From G020353115 sp964389685 (lineage in GTDB: Bacteria; Bacteroidota; Bacteroidia; Bacteroidales; VadinHA17), in assembly GCA_964389685.1 (NCBI GenBank), contig CAYMFM010000006.1, positions 37,545-101,544 on the forward strand: a stretch of 64,000 nucleotides of DNA. The letters are read 5' to 3'. The first letter of the stretch is position 1. Each line of letters begins with the position of its first letter. The notes under the pieces are model-generated. The model saw only the letters and a list, made by a program, of their open reading frames with translations. It made no database searches and was not told the DNA's origin. Below, in pieces: positions 62,527-64,000 of this stretch. Both the position numbers and the translations under genes were made by a program.

Positions 62527-63638
62527 TTTTTAAAGGTTTAAATTAATACTTAAAAAATACAGATCTTATTTAATTGATATATAGCACTTTATAAAGCAGG
62601 AAACTTGAGTGAATTAGTTAAATAATAAATGCAATATATAAAACAAAATAGCTTTTAATATTATCTTTGCCCCCGGGGAGGGAGCTACCAATGCTGAAGT
62701 TTGAATTCGACTTGCTTTGGTGTTATGTGGTTTTCTCCTCTCATTATATAGTTTAAATTTTCCGCCTGCCTGCCGCAGGCAGGGTTTCCGGTTTTCGGCC
62801 CGTTAATGCCTAAATAACATTGACTTTTTTATTCAGTCAGGAACCTGTTTGCCTATGTCCTTAGTTCGGTAAAGGGCAAATCCACTTAAACAGGAATCCT
62901 TTCCACCACAGTCAGGAGGAATATCAATACCGGTGAGAAAATAAACGATGAAAACAGTACCTCAGACAGGAAGCATATTTCACTGTGGTTTAGTTTACTT
63001 AGCCTGGTCCTTTCTCTTTTATGTAAAGTTACTCAATCGCCAAACACAAGTCAATACCATTTTGACTAACATGCCCTTAAATCCTCCGAGCGTAGCGGTT
63101 TACTTTCTGAACGTAGGGTTTTATTTTCTAAGCGTATTTTTTAAGATAAAAGGTCAACGTGAGGTTGAGTGAGCTTACTTAGAGACAAAAACTCAGAGTG
63201 TGACTTTGGTTAAACTCAGTCCAAGCAGGTTTCAGTAATTTGTTCGTAATGTTCGGATTTAAAACAAAACCGTGGTAGGGCGATCCTGTTCAGCGCACAT
63301 CATTTCATTGCGATTCCATGTCCCATGGTCGATTTAGAAAGTCGACCTACATACAAGGGAATATATGCATAGCAGTAACCGGAGTAGGGCGAACTGCATC
63401 ACCTGGAACCTGTTATCTTTGTTGGTTTACAATGTTACACAGATCGGCCGCGCCTGGCCGGCCGCGCCCAGAGTCACGCCCTGAGTATTGCCATACCTTA
63501 TGATATAATCCGCAATACAAAACGTAAAAATCAATTCAACAATTTGACAATTTAACAATTCATCAATTCATCAATCACCCGTTAGTTCCCTGTCGTCAAT
63601 GTAGAATATGATTTGTTTTTCACAAGTATCGGGAACAT
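62527..63638. repeat. 1.1-kb spacer with flank repeat copy 3 and GC-rich palindromes
   Basis: No gene accepted. CCTGCCTGCCGCAGGCAGG (about 62764), flank repeat copy 3 (62925-63125; ACCGGTGAGAAAATAAACGA etc.), GTCGATTTAGAAAGTCGAC (63327-63346) and a GGCCGCGCCTGGCCGGCCGCGCC stretch (63445) are present. A TATCTTTG box is near 62662. Reading frames found here overlap repeats and look like chance. Confidence 0.5.
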
Positions 63639-64000
63639 CTACAATCCCTTCAAAAACCGTTCCCATTTCCATCCCTCATAATCCCGTGAGAACAGGACCA
63701 GGACCGCTTTTCCAATAACATTTTCTTCCGGGACAAAACCCCAGCTCCTGGAATCGTTCGATTGATGACGGTTATCCCCCATCATGAAGTAGTAATCCTG
63801 CCTGAAGGTATATTCCTTTACTTCCCTGTTATCGAAAAGGAATTTCCCATTTTCCTCTTCAGCCTTAAAGCCCTCGTACATATGGAGAATTTCGCCGTAA
63901 AGAATCATATTTATTTCATTTACTTCAATAGTCATTCCTTTCGCAGGAATGATCAGCGGCCCGTACTGATCCGTTGACCAGGAAAATTCCTGGTGCCGGG
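63639..64000 (-). CDS. lepB: Signal peptidase I, C-terminal end (partial)
   Basis: The gene runs off the right edge; the frame reads to base 64000. Residues before the ATG at 63935 continue the protein (DQYGPLIIPAKGMT is typical of Bacteroidota LepB). YYFMMGDNRHQSNDSRSWGF is the conserved GDNRxxSxDSRxWG box, and VPEENVIGKAVLVLFSRD ends the catalytic fold. It cleaves signal peptides at the inner membrane. The start and the catalytic Ser and Lys lie outside the window. Confidence 0.9.
   Translation of the reverse strand, partial: RHQEFSWSTDQYGPLIIPAKGMTIEVNEINMILYGEILHMYEGFKAEEENGKFLFDNREVKEYTFRQDYYFMMGDNRHQSNDSRSWGFVPEENVIGKAVLVLFSRDYEGWKWERFLKGL

Noticed and set aside
62948..63172. 74-codon frame in the 62.9 kb repeat
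   Set aside because: It lies in a non-coding repeat that also occurs at 57.5 kb, where the frame is not kept.

Overview
The window looks like a draft or metagenome-derived contig from an anaerobic or facultative Bacteroidota (probably Bacteroidia). The evidence is a DPP11-type S46 peptidase, many SPII lipoproteins with 6-bladed propeller, DUF4221, DUF4105 and DUF1573 families, a RAYT/REP system, an IS1380 element, a Bacteroidetes-type TTTG/TAnnTTTG promoter, and intergenic regions crowded with short palindromic repeats. Two runs of exactly 100 N are each flanked by the same 55-bp duplication. These are unmerged k-mer overlaps, not biology.

Layout: 1-3.1 kb holds housekeeping genes (UbiA-like end, Maf, S46 peptidase). 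4.0-35.6 kb is a hydrogenase island. It contains a TrmO-FmdE-zinc finger fusion, a His-rich NicO-type Ni transporter, and a minus-strand hox operon (rex remnant-hoxF-hoxU-hoxY-hoxH-protease-DHOD-like) for an NAD-linked group 3d [NiFe] hydrogenase. Divergent from it are hypF-hypC-hypD-hypE. Then come three tandem carboxypeptidase-regulatory-like lipoproteins, a zinc-ribbon protein, hypA, an SDR/DUF2867 protein, hypB and a response regulator/histidine kinase pair. The island ends with a plus-strand operon hdrA1-qmoC-hdrA2-mvhD-mvhG-mvhA-protease-zinc ribbon. One set of hypABCDEF genes and one Ni transporter presumably serve both hydrogenases.

The second hydrogenase operon is the most interesting system here. 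A group 3c MvhADG hydrogenase is encoded with two HdrA paralogs and a QmoC-like membrane subunit, and no HdrB. The paralogs are complementary. HdrA1 keeps the inserted ferredoxin and the FAD-domain CAAC motif but has lost the N-terminal cluster cysteines and the C-terminal ferredoxin. HdrA2 shows the reverse. The inferred role is H2 oxidation linked to the menaquinone pool, possibly with flavin-based bifurcation or confurcation.

35.6-56.3 kb is a generic region of membrane proteins, lipoproteins, a transglutaminase-like protein, a DUF4105 protein, an aldo/keto reductase, a GH18 lipoprotein, a methyltransferase, an M14 peptidase and an RND transporter. A 33-bp REP palindrome recurs through it. 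One copy lies inside a RAYT gene and was split at its loop by an IS1380-family element. Another lies in frame inside the RND gene. A 51-bp-period palindromic array lies at 47.7-48.0 kb.

56.4-64 kb holds propeller lipoproteins, DUF1573 and DUF4221 proteins, two tiny cysteine-rich secreted peptides, a thioredoxin-like lipoprotein, a truncated signal peptidase I and the end of a second one. Much of it is strikingly AT-rich and bounded by related non-coding repeats. It may be a transferred peptide-export or signalling module. I saw no rRNA, tRNA or CRISPR-Cas locus.
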